A stretch of DNA of 14,789 nucleotides from Baffinella frigidus (lineage: Eukaryota > Cryptophyceae > Cryptomonadales > Baffinellaceae). The stretch lies in assembly GCA_026770585.1 (NCBI GenBank), contig MU646679.1:134401-149189 (forward strand). The letters run 5' to 3'. The notes under the pieces were generated by a model, which was not told where the DNA came from, searched no databases, and was given only the letters and a program-made list of their open reading frames with translations. Below are positions 5,968 through 11,803 of the stretch, piece after piece (the first letter of the stretch is position 1; every line of letters begins with the position of its first letter). A program made the translations under genes and the position numbers.

Positions 5968-6138
5968 AGCGTTTGCGGTAATTGTTGTCCGTTTTGGACG
6001 TGCAGTTTCCCGGTTTTCCGGTTTTCATTTGTACCAGAAGTGTCCATTTAAAATGTTTTACGACCTTTACAACATTTTGAAAAACCGGAAAACCGGAAAA
6101 CCGTACGTCCAAAATGGACAACAATTGCCGCAAACGCT
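5968..6138. mobile_element. AGCGTTTGCGG-family MITE, complete
   Basis: 171 bp with terminal inverted repeats of about 60 bp: AGCGTTTGCGGTAATTGTTG... at the left, CAACAATTGCCGCAAACGCT at the right, with scattered mismatches. Inner parts carry repeated CCGGTTTTCCGG. Related to 4335-4474. Confidence 0.85.
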
Positions 6139-6141
6139 TTA

Positions 6142-6240
6142 CTTCGAGGGGGCCTCCCGGGGTCCCGGATTTAGGGTTTCGGATGTAGGGGGTTGCCCTG
6201 ACTTCGAGGGGGGACCCAGGGTAATTAATACCGCACCGCC
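6142..6240 (-). pseudogene. Two fragments of the LGPPL exon end
   Basis: Minus strand gives GGPLEVK at about 6140-6165 and LGPPLEV at about 6198-6225, both resembling DLGPPLQVK at the end of the candidate exon 6641-6715. Between them is a short telomere-like stretch (TTTAGGGTTTCGGATGTAGG). Weak evidence. Confidence 0.3.
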
Positions 6241-6293
6241 TTTTCCGGGCCCCTCAATTTGTCAGGATTACAGCTCAGTCGGATTTAATAGGG

Positions 6294-6436
6294 TAACGTC
6301 CTGAAAACCGGGTAGTTAGGCCTACGGTATTGCCTACGGTAGGCCGTAGGGCTCCTAGGACCTAGGCTTCGAAGGACCCCCCCTAGGCCCCTACGGCCTA
6401 CCGTAGGCAATACCGTAGGCTTAACTACCCGGTTTT
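6294..6436. mobile_element. Near-perfect 58-bp-arm palindrome with TA flanks
   Basis: Arms 6294-6351 and 6379-6436 are complementary with one mismatch in 58; the loop is 27 bp. TA stands at both ends (GGG-TA-ACGTCC / GGACGT-TA-GTC), in line with a TA-targeting DNA element. The inner arms (GCCTACGGTA, TTGCCTACGGTAGGCC) match the core of the 3305 and CCACACAG families. Confidence 0.88.
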
Positions 6437-6504
6437 CAGGACGTTAGTCTATGAGATTCTTTTACGGCTCAACCGCTCAAGCAGGACACCGCTCCCGAAT
6501 CATG

Positions 6505-6603
6505 TGAAGGAGAGGGAGAGGGAGAGGGAGAGGGAGAGGGAGAGGGAGAGGGGGAGAGAGAGAAAAGGAAGAAGGAGAGAGGGACGGAGAGAGCAAGAGA
6601 GAG
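6505..6603. repeat. GAGAGG minisatellite
   Basis: About eight units of GAGAGG, then irregular GAGA/GGAA steps. Low complexity; frames across it are artefacts. Confidence 0.95.
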
Positions 6604-6640
6604 GTCTAAACCGACAGGTTATGAGGCATCATGATTGTAC

Positions 6641-6715
6641 CTTGACTTGGAGGGGGGGCCCAAGGTCGCCGCCCTGCCCTCGCCGCTCCAGCTCTTTGTC
6701 CGTCCAGGCTTGCTC
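6641..6715 (-). CDS. Candidate 25-codon exon (EQAWTDKELERR)
   Basis: 75 bp, open, phase 0 at both ends, with acceptor CTGCAG and donor AAG|GTACAA on the minus strand. It encodes EQAWTDKELERRGQG then GDLGPPLQVK. I do not recognise the family. Composition and splice borders resemble the other minus-strand exons, and its 3' end seems to recur at 6142-6225. A foldback element (6726) lies 8 bp beyond its acceptor. A chance open stretch of this length cannot be excluded. Confidence 0.42.
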
Positions 6716-6725
6716 CTGCAGACGT

Positions 6726-6829
6726 TATCCCTTAAGTGGCGGACGGGCGATTAATCGCCCTAACTCGCCCTAGGCAGGTCCTAGGGCCCTACCGTAGGGC
6801 GTATGAACCTACTCGCCACTTAAGGGATA
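6726..6829. mobile_element. Foldback element, TATCCCTTAAGTGGCG ends
   Basis: 104 bp with perfect 16-bp terminal inverted repeats at 6726-6741 and 6814-6829, and looser inner complementarity (CGCCCTAGG, CCTAGGGC). Confidence 0.8.
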
Positions 6830-6878
6830 GGTCAGGGAAAGAACATCAAGCATTTGGGGCTCCTGGGACCGCGTCTCG

Positions 6879-7041
6879 CGTCACAGCGGGCTACGCAGGG
6901 CTTTTTCGGCCCAAATCGGGCCACCTTTCCGTTACCTCATCCATAGGAACCCCCCTATGCCCCTACGGGGTGCCTACCGTAGGGTCGTAGGTCTTATCGC
7001 TTGAGGGTTTTTCAAAAATCCCTTCGAAGTCCGCTGTGTGG
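6879..7041 (-). mobile_element. CCACACAG-family MITE, copy D (reverse)
   Basis: 163 bp in opposite orientation to A-C: starts TCACAGCGGGCTACGCAGGG, ends CTTCGAAGTCCGCTGTGTGG. The internal hairpin GGCCC/GGGCC lies at 6908-6922. A CCACGCAAGAG element begins 13 bp beyond its end, so two unrelated MITEs sit almost end to end. Confidence 0.88.
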
Positions 7042-7054
7042 AGTAGGAGCTCTT

Positions 7055-7226
7055 CCACGCAAGAGTGTAGGGCTGACCTGGGAAAACAAGCCAGTTCACA
7101 CGGAATTTGTAACAACCTTCCGAAATTTCGATTTTCCTGTGGGAAGAATGTCCACTTATGAACTTAAAAAATAGTAGAATTCTACTATTTCTCCTGTGTG
7201 TCACTCTGCCCTACACTCTTGCGTGG
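7055..7226 (+). mobile_element. CCACGCAAGAG-family MITE, copy 1
   Basis: 172 bp: CCACGCAAGAGTGTAGGGC at the left and GCCCTACACTCTTGCGTGG at the right, perfect 19-bp terminal repeats. A perfect 22-bp palindrome (AAATAGTAGAA/TTCTACTATTT) lies at 7169-7190. The relative at 9858-10020 has a different but still palindromic sequence at the same place. Possible 2-bp TT duplication at the ends. No coding capacity. Confidence 0.9.
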
Positions 7227-7515
7227 TTCGCCCATTTGATGCGAGTAGAAGACTGCGTGATTCCACTTACTTCACGTTTCTGAGCTTTTGACCATCACTT
7301 GACCATCAACGGCTCAAGCAAGGTGCCCACGCGTGAACACCTTAAGGGGCTCACGCGTGAGACCTTTTTACATGAGGGGTTCCGGGATCGGCCAGCCCTC
7401 CGAAGTGTACCAAATCGACGATTCAATTTAACTTATTTTGTTCGGTAAGCTTGTCGTTTTCGACCGGCCCCTCGAAGGAAAGGGCTCAAGTCACAATCTC
7501 GATTTAATCTACAGA
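7227..7515. other. Gene-free stretch with a CACGCGTGA hairpin
   Basis: No exon recognised. 7320-7366 folds: AAGGTGCCCACGCGTGA pairs imperfectly with TCACGCGTGAGACCTT, and CTCACGCGTGAG at 7350-7361 is itself palindromic. The remainder shows nothing I recognise. Confidence 0.5.
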
Positions 7516-7644
7516 GCACCCTGGAGTCAACCCAGGGGCAAATCTTAAGGTAATCTTCCACAGATGCGCCCGGATTCCAGGCGCATTTGTATGGGAGTTG
7601 ACTTAAGAAACCATCGATTTGCCCATAAGTTGCCTCCAGGGTGG
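7516..7644 (-). mobile_element. CCACCCTGG-family MITE, copy 1
   Basis: 129 bp, ends GCACCCTGGAGTCAACCC and TTGCCTCCAGGGTGG. Its relative at 9316-9445 lies in opposite orientation. The central hairpin ATGCGCC/GGCGCAT is at 7564-7586. The insertion ends right next to a FVRADIRNQ exon fragment (7655-7690). Confidence 0.85.
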
Positions 7645-7654
7645 CACGGGCTTT

Positions 7655-7690
7655 GTCTGATTGCGGATGTCCGCGCGGACGAACTTTTCC
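7655..7690 (-). pseudogene. Fragment FVRADIRNQ of the second CxxC exon
   Basis: Minus strand reads FVRADIRNQTKPVP, matching ETFVRADIRNQAPP of the exon at 8062-8156. The remainder of the exon is replaced by unrelated sequence on the 5' side and by the MITE on the 3' side. Confidence 0.5.
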
Positions 7691-7760
7691 TGTCTAGCTC
7701 TGACCCACTTGATTTGGGCTCCCCATCAATTCGAACCCCCCCCCCAATTTCCAAGGTGAA

Positions 7761-7861
7761 TTTTGCCCCCTCCAGGACATTCACATGTGACGAATTAATG
7801 AGGAGCCCAGATCAAAGTGGGACCGAGCTAGAAAGCACAGGCGGTGCCTGATTGCGGATGT
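7761..7861. repeat. Direct repeat, copy 1 (pair with 7979-8086)
   Basis: About 100 bp shared with 7979-8086: CCAGGACATTCACATGTGAC, GAGGAGCCCAGATCAAAG, GAAAGCACAGGCGGTGCCTG. On the minus strand its right end is IRNQAPPVLSS, the tail of the second CxxC exon. Copy 2 has an extra 8-10 bp forming an AGATCAAAG/CTTTGATCT hairpin. Confidence 0.8.
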
Positions 7862-7978
7862 TTCTGGTACTAAATTTCTCAAAAGTGGACACGAACGGCT
7901 CCAATTTCTCCATTTCCCATTTTCCGGGTGGCCAACTTCTCGGCACACCGCTCTACAAAGCAGGGGGGCCCTGCTTTG
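7862..7978. other. Spacer with a 9-bp hairpin
   Basis: Nothing coding recognised. ACAAAGCAG (7955-7963) and CTGCTTTGT (7971-7979) form a perfect stem with a GGGGGCC loop. Confidence 0.5.
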
Positions 7979-8086
7979 TTTTGCCCCCCCCAGGACATTC
8001 ACATGTGACGAATTGATGAGGAGCCCAGATCAAAGAGGGACCTTTGATCTAGCTAGAAAGCACAGGCGGTGCCTGATTGCGGATGT
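7979..8086. repeat. Direct repeat, copy 2 (pair with 7761-7861)
   Basis: Same sequence as copy 1 plus a small inserted complement (CCTTTGATCT) that makes a 9-bp stem at 8027-8050. Continues without a break into the exon at 8062-8156. Confidence 0.8.
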
Positions 8087-8156
8087 CGGCGCGGACGAAC
8101 GTTTCAGGCGGCGCGATTCCGCGTGCGAGGCACTCGCCGCACTCGATGAACTCGTC
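8062..8156 (-). CDS. Exon of a second CxxC type (IECGECLARGIAPP)
   Basis: Acceptor CTTTGGTCGCAG on the minus strand, then DEFIECGECLARGIAPPETF and VRADIRNQAPPVLSS, then a stop. IECGECLARGIAPPETF aligns with VPCPSCRAENITPPYTF of the exon at 3161-3277 (C-x2-C, then I-x-PP-x-TF), so the two appear to be paralogous ribbon exons. Here the third cysteine position is not Cys and no clear donor is seen, so the 3' border is uncertain. A related copy lies at 8265-8318. The function would be that of the Cys-ribbon exon. It may be non-functional. Confidence 0.5.
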
Positions 8157-8400
8157 CTGCGACCAAAGGATTTAGTCAACTGTCGTGTTCTGCGAACCAA
8201 GAGGTTTAGTCAACTACCGCGGAGTCGTTGACTCGTCTTGCGAACGAAGCGGGTTAGTCAACTGTTCGGGGGGCGCGATTCCGCGTGCGAGGCTCTCGTG
8301 GCACTCGATGGACTCGTCCTGCGAACAAAGCCATTTAGTCGACTATCCTGCAAACGAAGTGGGTTAGTCAACTAGCGCGCCCTGCGAACCAAGAGGTCTC
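8157..8400 (-). repeat. Second array of intron-3'-end-like repeats
   Basis: At least six tandem units (ends at 8157, 8189, 8236, 8319, 8350, 8381). On the minus strand they read AGTTGACTAAACC then TCTTGGTTCGCAG or close variants. TTGACTAA resembles a branch-point sequence and GCAG a 3' splice site. Two of the units lead directly into CxxC exons (8156 and 8318); the others lead into nothing recognisable. Confidence 0.65.
8265..8318 (-). pseudogene. Second copy of the IECxE exon
   Basis: After acceptor TTGTTCGCAG the minus strand reads DESIECHESLARGIAPPEQ. Both cysteine positions differ in part (ECHES instead of ECGEC), so zinc binding would be lost. It breaks off into the next acceptor-like repeat. 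Confidence 0.5.
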
Positions 8401-8460
8401 GGGTTTCGGGTTTCGGGATTCGGGTTTCGGGTTTCGGGATTCGGGTATCGGGTAGGGAGG
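8401..8460 (+). repeat. TTTCGGG telomere-variant array
   Basis: About nine units of TTTCGGG with some ATTCGGG. Directly abuts the acceptor array. Confidence 0.9.
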
Positions 8461-8525
8461 CAGGGATACATCAGGGTCCATATGGCCGCCCGGGCTTGAG
8501 GGGCGAGTAAAGCGCGCACGCCCCC
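8461..8525. repeat. Segment repeated at 8708-8770
   Basis: GGTCCATATGGCC, CGGGCTTGAGGG and a GCGCGGACGC-like end occur in the same order in both. The right copy is continuous with the exon at 8752-8819, so this is a partial duplicate of that exon's downstream flank. Confidence 0.6.
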
Positions 8526-8530
8526 GCCGG

Positions 8531-8563
<33 letters not shown>

Positions 8564-8613
8564 ATTTTCGGTTTTCGGTTTTCGATTTTCGGTTTTGATT
8601 TTCGGTTTTCGAT

Positions 8614-8645
<32 letters not shown>

Positions 8646-8705
8646 AATTTTTGGTTTTCGGGTTTGGGGTTCCGGGTTTGGGTTTGGGGTTCCGGGTTTA
8701 GGGGT
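8531..8705 (+). repeat. TTTTCGG variant array
   Basis: About 20 units of TTTTCGG, with TTTTCGA variants, changing at the right to GGGTTTGGGGTTCC. Long frames across it (ENRKPKT repeats) are artefacts. Confidence 0.92.
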
Positions 8706-8751
8706 CCATGCCTCGGGGTCCATATGGCCTCTCGGGCTTGAGGGTAAGGCG

Positions 8752-8819
8752 CGGACGCGGCCCCCGCGCCACCGCTCGAGATGTGCCTCCACCGTCGGCA
8801 CCAGCTGCTCGCGAATAAC
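8752..8819 (-). CDS. Candidate exon VIREQLVPTVEAHLERW
   Basis: Acceptor TTGCACAG, preceded by a pyrimidine tract, then VIREQLVPTVEAHLERWRGG on the minus strand. The 3' border is unclear. Four shorter copies lie at 8936-8975, 9112-9124, 9255-9291 and 9561-9600, all with the same acceptor region except 9255. In those with enough length, a TGCTATCTTA element replaces everything after VEAHL, so this is the only copy showing the original downstream sequence. The peptide looks like an amphipathic helix. A position as helix A of the TIR domain, between exons 982-879 and 14023-13962 types, is possible but the phases do not join directly. Family not certain. Confidence 0.45.
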
Positions 8820-8871
8820 CTGTGCAATCCGGATTGAATAAGGGGGGAAATCAACACAAAGCAGGAAATTG

Positions 8872-8930
8872 TGCTATCTTAGGTGTGGAATTTGTTATCT
8901 TTGTGCCATCTAACGCACCCCTAAGATAGG
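8872..8930 (+). mobile_element. TGCTATCTTA-family MITE, short copy
   Basis: TGCTATCTTAGGTGTGG at the left, CACCCCTAAGATAG at the right. The central ACATAGCTTTGCCATAGC segment is deleted relative to the 79-bp copies. It is followed directly by the VEAHL exon fragment 8936-8975. Confidence 0.8.
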
Positions 8931-8935
8931 GAAAA

Positions 8936-8975
8936 GATGCGCCTCCACCGTCGGCACGAGCTGCTCGCGAATAAC
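8936..8975 (-). pseudogene. VIREQLVPTVEAHL exon, truncated by MITE
   Basis: Acceptor ATCGCACAG then VIREQLVPTVEAHLF; the reading then enters the MITE. The downstream part of the exon (ERWRGG) and any donor are lost. Confidence 0.55.
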
Positions 8976-9171
8976 CTGTGCGATCCACCCTAGATTTTAC
9001 GCAGAGCAATTGTAAAAAGAAATGGCTCCAACAGACGACCTCTCAGGTAATCTGACGCTGAAAGTGGACGAATTCCCCCTGGAATCCAATAAATTGACTC
9101 TTGCGATTGCAGCTCGCGAATAACCTGTTCGATCCGGATGTAATAAGGGGGGAAACCAATTTAAAGTTTTG
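8976..9171. repeat. Part of a ~300-bp tandem duplication, includes a short VIREQ piece
   Basis: This stretch with 9251-9477 and 8820-8871 forms repeated units: acceptor, GGATnnAATAAGGGGGGAAA, MITE, VEAHL fragment. At 9112-9124 only VIREL remains after acceptor TCGAACAG. No other gene recognised. Confidence 0.6.
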
Positions 9172-9250
9172 TGCTATCTTAGGGGTGGAATTTGTTACCT
9201 TAGCCCCAACATAGCTTTGCCATAGCACATAACGCACCCGTATGATAGTA
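9172..9250 (+). mobile_element. TGCTATCTTA-family MITE, full copy
   Basis: 79 bp: TGCTATCTTAGGGGTGG at the left, CACCCGTATGATAGTA at the right. An inner hairpin around ATAGCTTTGCCATAG is present. Confidence 0.85.
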
Positions 9251-9254
9251 AAAA

Positions 9255-9291
9255 GATGCGCCTCCACCTTCGTCACGAGCTGCCCGCGCAT
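9255..9291 (-). pseudogene. VEAHL exon fragment without acceptor
   Basis: Reads RGQLVTKVEAHLF. The acceptor of the sister copies has become TTTCATGCGCGG, so this copy could not be spliced in the same way. Confidence 0.5.
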
Positions 9292-9315
9292 GAAACGTGA
9301 AACCCGGATTTAATA

Positions 9316-9445
9316 CCACCCTGGAGGCAACTATTGGGCAAATCGATGGTTTCTTAAGACAACTCCCATACAAATGCCACCAGAATCGGGTGGCATCTGT
9401 GGGAGATTGACTTAAGATTTGCCCATGGGTAAACCTCCAGGGTGG
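9316..9445 (+). mobile_element. CCACCCTGG-family MITE, copy 2, with related empty sites
   Basis: 130 bp, CCACCCTGGAGGC...CTCCAGGGTGG. Flanks GGATTTAATA and AAGGGGAAAA compare with the uninterrupted GGATGTAATAAGGGGGGAAA at 9136-9155 and GGATTGAATAAGGGGGGAAA at 8831-8850. The element is thus a clean insertion with at most a 1-2-bp duplication. Central hairpin ATGCCACC/GGTGGCAT at 9374-9396. Confidence 0.9.
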
Positions 9446-9477
9446 AAGGGGAAAAATCGATGTGAAGTACCGTTTTG

Positions 9478-9556
9478 TGCTATCTTGGGGGTGGAGTTTG
9501 TCATCTTAGCCTCAACATAGCTTTGCCATAGCACATAACGCACCCGTATGATAGCA
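9478..9556 (+). mobile_element. TGCTATCTTA-family MITE, full copy
   Basis: 79 bp, about 88% identical to 9172-9250, ending GTATGATAGCA. Again placed directly 3' (minus strand) of a VEAHL fragment. Confidence 0.85.
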
Positions 9557-9560
9557 AAAA

Positions 9561-9600
9561 GATGCGCCTCGACCGTCGGCACGAGCTGCTCGCAAATAAC
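9561..9600 (-). pseudogene. VIREQLVPTVEAHL exon, truncated by MITE
   Basis: Acceptor CATCGCACAG, then VICEQLVPTVEAHLF, then MITE sequence. One further acceptor-only remnant (TTTGCACAGGTTATCT) lies near 9716-9732. Confidence 0.55.
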
Positions 9601-9621
9601 CTGTGCGATGAAGATCCACTC

Positions 9622-9685
9622 CAAAGTTGACGGATTTGTACCAGAAACCCAGGGTGTCAACTTTAGAATAGTCTGTCGGGCGAGA
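9622..9685 (+). pseudogene. Conserved peptide block VDGFVPETQGVN, plus strand
   Basis: Plus-strand reading SKVDGFVPETQGVNFRIV matches the minus-strand block at 2670-2740. Changes are mostly conservative (K/Q, E/Q, N/D, F/L, R/K). Its orientation is opposite to the surrounding exon fragments. Function unknown. Confidence 0.4.
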
Positions 9686-9857
9686 GCTTCGGATCGTTGG
9701 GAGGAGCCTCGCCCAGATAACCTGTGCAAACTGGATTTTTTATTCACGACGGGCCCGCCTCAGGACCAGAGAATTAAAAAAAATGAGGTTTGTTGTTTCG
9801 CGCACGTGAGAAGCCGTCCGGATGACAAAGTGCACTTTGTCATCGGGACGGTGTTTG
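9686..9857. other. Spacer with small palindrome
   Basis: GATGACAAAGTGCACTTTGTCATC at 9820-9843 is a perfect 24-bp palindrome. No gene recognised apart from the acceptor remnant near 9720. Confidence 0.6.
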
Positions 9858-10020
9858 CCACGCAAGAGTGGAGGGCAGAGTACCGTGTAGTAAGAATAGC
9901 CAAATCTGGCTATTTTGAAGTCAACATTCTCCGCCGAGAAAAATTGAAATTTCCGAAGGTTGATACAAATTCCGTGTGAACTGACTTGTTTTCGTAGGTC
10001 AGTCTTACACTCTTGCGTGG
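9858..10020 (-). mobile_element. CCACGCAAGAG-family MITE, copy 2 (reverse)
   Basis: 163 bp, reverse orientation to 7055-7226, similar along the whole length. The internal stem reads AATAGCCA/TGGCTATT (9895-9914) instead of AATAGTAG/CTACTATT. Possible 2-bp TG duplication at the ends. Confidence 0.9.
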
Positions 10021-10278
10021 TGCACCCCAACATTTTCTCGGCCCCGCACCCTACCACACGAGAACGCTAGAGGGGCCTATTTCAAACCGATGTGCTTTTA
10101 AAAGCGGGCTTTTGTGTAGTAACTTTCGTTGATTGGTCACGTAACTATGCATATATTGCACAGTCACGAGTTTGGAACACCCTATCCTGGTACAAATATT
10201 TACAACCCCACATGTAAATAGGATCCTCCAGCATTCTCGAGTGGTACGGCCGAGATTCGGCACTCTCAAGAAGTTCAG
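10021..10278. repeat. Spacer with the 1659-1682 shared block
   Basis: Contains GTACAAATATTTACAACCCC at 10190, shared with 1659, and a CTCGAGTGG motif at 10236. Probably an old MITE of the 1513-1725 type. No gene seen. Confidence 0.45.
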
Positions 10279-10414
10279 CTCGAAAGACAACTGAATCAGT
10301 TCCCTAAAAAGCGTTTTCGTTTAATTAGGAGGCCTAATTAAATTTACTGTGCCCTAACTAATTTCTCCTATTCAACCTCCTATCGAAAAGGAACTGATTC
10401 AGTTATCTTCCGAG
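10279..10414. mobile_element. Foldback MITE, AACTGAATCAGTTCC ends
   Basis: 136 bp. Terminal inverted repeats of about 25 bp (CTCGAAAGACAACTGAATCA / complement at 10390-10414) with two mismatches. The 15-bp core is itself nearly palindromic. The interior is AT-rich (TTTAATTAGGAGGCCTAATT). Confidence 0.85.
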
Positions 10415-10489
10415 ATGAAAGTCGTCGTGTCGTGTACAGTATTGCGAGGGAGGGACCTTATCGTGTTTGTCCTTGTTAGAGAGATCGAT

Positions 10490-10765
10490 GAAGAGCGCGT
10501 GGGCCTCAAAGTTGCGCCACCGCTCGTCTCTGCTCCACCACCTACCACACGGATCATGATTGCTTTACAAAAACCTGCATCGCGATTGCTTTAGAAAAGT
10601 GGAGACCTTGCTGGGGTCAACCGCTTTACACTGGGTCGCCACCGCTCGTCTCGGCTCCACCACCTACCACACGGATCGTGATTGCTTTACAAAAACCTGC
10701 ATCGCGGCCAGAATCCGGTTTGATAGGCCATTTTCCGCTCGTCTTGCCTCCACCACCTGCATCGC
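10490..10765. repeat. CCACCACCTACCACACGGA tandem repeat, left part
   Basis: Units of roughly 95-125 bp: GTTGCGCCACCGCTCGTCTC, GCTCCACCACCTACCACACG, GATTGCTTTACAAAAACCTG. Two units here and two more at 10911-11235. Not recognisably coding on either strand. Confidence 0.75.
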
Positions 10766-10769
10766 GATT

Positions 10770-10910
10770 TCATAGGAAAACAGTTTTATTTTAAAACGTT
10801 TGGAACCAATAAAAATTACTATACACATGCTTTAGTATTACTAGTCAACCTCATTCTGTGTAGTAAATTTCATTGCCGGCAAGTTTTTAATTTAAGACGT
10901 TTCCTTATGA
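10770..10910. mobile_element. Foldback MITE with GATT duplication and empty site
   Basis: 141 bp inserted in a unit of the tandem repeat. GATT at 10766-10769 is repeated at 10911-10914. The uninterrupted unit at 10576-10590 reads GCGATTGCTTTAG. Ends TCATAGGAAAAC / GTTTCCTTATGA. The loop ATGCTTTAGTATTACTAGTC matches the loop of 4101-4238. Confidence 0.9.
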
Positions 10911-11235
10911 GATTGCTTTACACAGAGACCTTGCTGGGGTCAACCGCTTTATACTGGGTCGCCACCGCTCGTCCCGGCTCCACCACCTACCACACGGACC
11001 ACGATTCGACCAGGGCGAGTATACAAGGTTCCTCCCTGCCAATCTCCCCGACAATCCTCCCTCACAATTCCTCCCTCACAACCTTCCGCGTGCGTGGAAG
11101 GTTGTGAGCCCCAAGAGCGCGTGGGCCTCAAAGTTGCGCCACCGTTCGTCTCGGCTCCACCACCTACCACACGGATCGTGATTGCTTTACAAAAACCTGC
11201 ATCGCGGCCAGAATCCGGTTTGATAGGCCATTTCC
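10911..11235. repeat. CCACCACCTACCACACGGA tandem repeat, right part
   Basis: Two further units (near 10977 and 11153) separated by unrelated sequence with CCTCCCTCACAA repeats and a 13-bp perfect hairpin (CTCACAACCTTCC / complement) at 11075-11108. No gene recognised. Confidence 0.7.
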
Positions 11236-11298
11236 TTTGAAATTAAGCCTGTTCCCGGATGAGGTTCGGGTCTGCGTTAAGGTACCACGCCAGGATGA

Positions 11299-11371
11299 TC
11301 GAGGGAAACCGACGCCTTATCCACGACAGATCTGTCGTAGTTGACTGAAGGATTCAAGGGGTTTCCCTCGA
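11299..11371. repeat. Foldback TCGAGGGAAACC with inner palindrome
   Basis: 12-bp perfect arms at 11299-11310 and 11360-11371. Inside, ACGACAGATCTGTCGT (11323-11338) is a perfect palindrome. Confidence 0.7.
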
Positions 11372-11404
11372 AAGATGTCAAAAGTGGATGTTTCGATCTT
11401 AATG

Positions 11405-11555
11405 TGTGCGGCCACTCAATTTAAACCGCCCTTTATGCTATCTTAAGGGTGGTGTCTCTCTTATTCTGCTATATTAGCTTCGACACAGCTTTAATATAGG
11501 TGAAACCCCATTTCAAGATAGCGAAAACACGGTTCAAATCGAGTGGCCTCGCACA
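11405..11555 (+). mobile_element. Larger relative of the TGCTATCTTA MITE
   Basis: 151 bp. The TGCTATCTTAAGGGTGG...AAGATAGC core (11436-11523) lies inside further complementary arms (TGTGCGGCCACTCAATTTA / complement at 11531-11555), giving arms of about 45 bp. Either the complete ancestral form or a nested pair. Confidence 0.75.
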
Positions 11556-11605
11556 TGACGGATAAGGTAACGGAAATTCCAGATTTCGCCTATGAATCTG
11601 GCCAC

Positions 11606-11673
11606 CTGGTGAAGTCCTTGCGGCCATTGGCGTCTGTTGGGAATGCGTACGACGACGTGATTATCGGTACGGG
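11606..11673 (-). pseudogene. Copy of the SSIVPIITS exon, 5' end lost
   Basis: Minus strand reads VPIITSSYAFPTDANGRKDF before the same AG|GTGGCC donor as 11895-11974. The acceptor and EGSSI are replaced by CCCTGACCCC. Nearly identical to 11895-11974 over about 70 bp. Confidence 0.65.
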
Positions 11674-11742
11674 GTCAGGGGTTGTTCTTGTAGATTTCGG
11701 GTCCGCGCGGATTTTTTTGAGATCAGGTCGGGGGATCGGGGA

Positions 11743-11803
11743 GAGAGCGAGCGAGAGAGAGAGAGAGAGAGCGAGAGCGAGCGAGAGAGAGAGCGAGAGA
11801 GAG
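11743..11803. repeat. GA microsatellite
   Basis: GAGAGA/GCGA tract similar to that at the left end of the window. Low complexity. Confidence 0.95.

Noticed and set aside
6504-6773. Plus-strand frame of 89 codons starting MKERERERE
   Set aside because: Created by the GAGAGG minisatellite; the end overlaps the minus-strand candidate exon and a foldback.
8364-8857. Minus-strand frames of 128-145 codons with ENRKPKT repeats
   Set aside because: A 7-bp repeat with no stop codon gives open frames in all three phases. The only coding-like part is VIREQLVPTVEAHLERW at the start.
10490-11235. Coding repeat protein in the CCACCACCTACCACACGG units
   Set aside because: Frames differ between units and carry stops; no conserved peptide or splice border was found.
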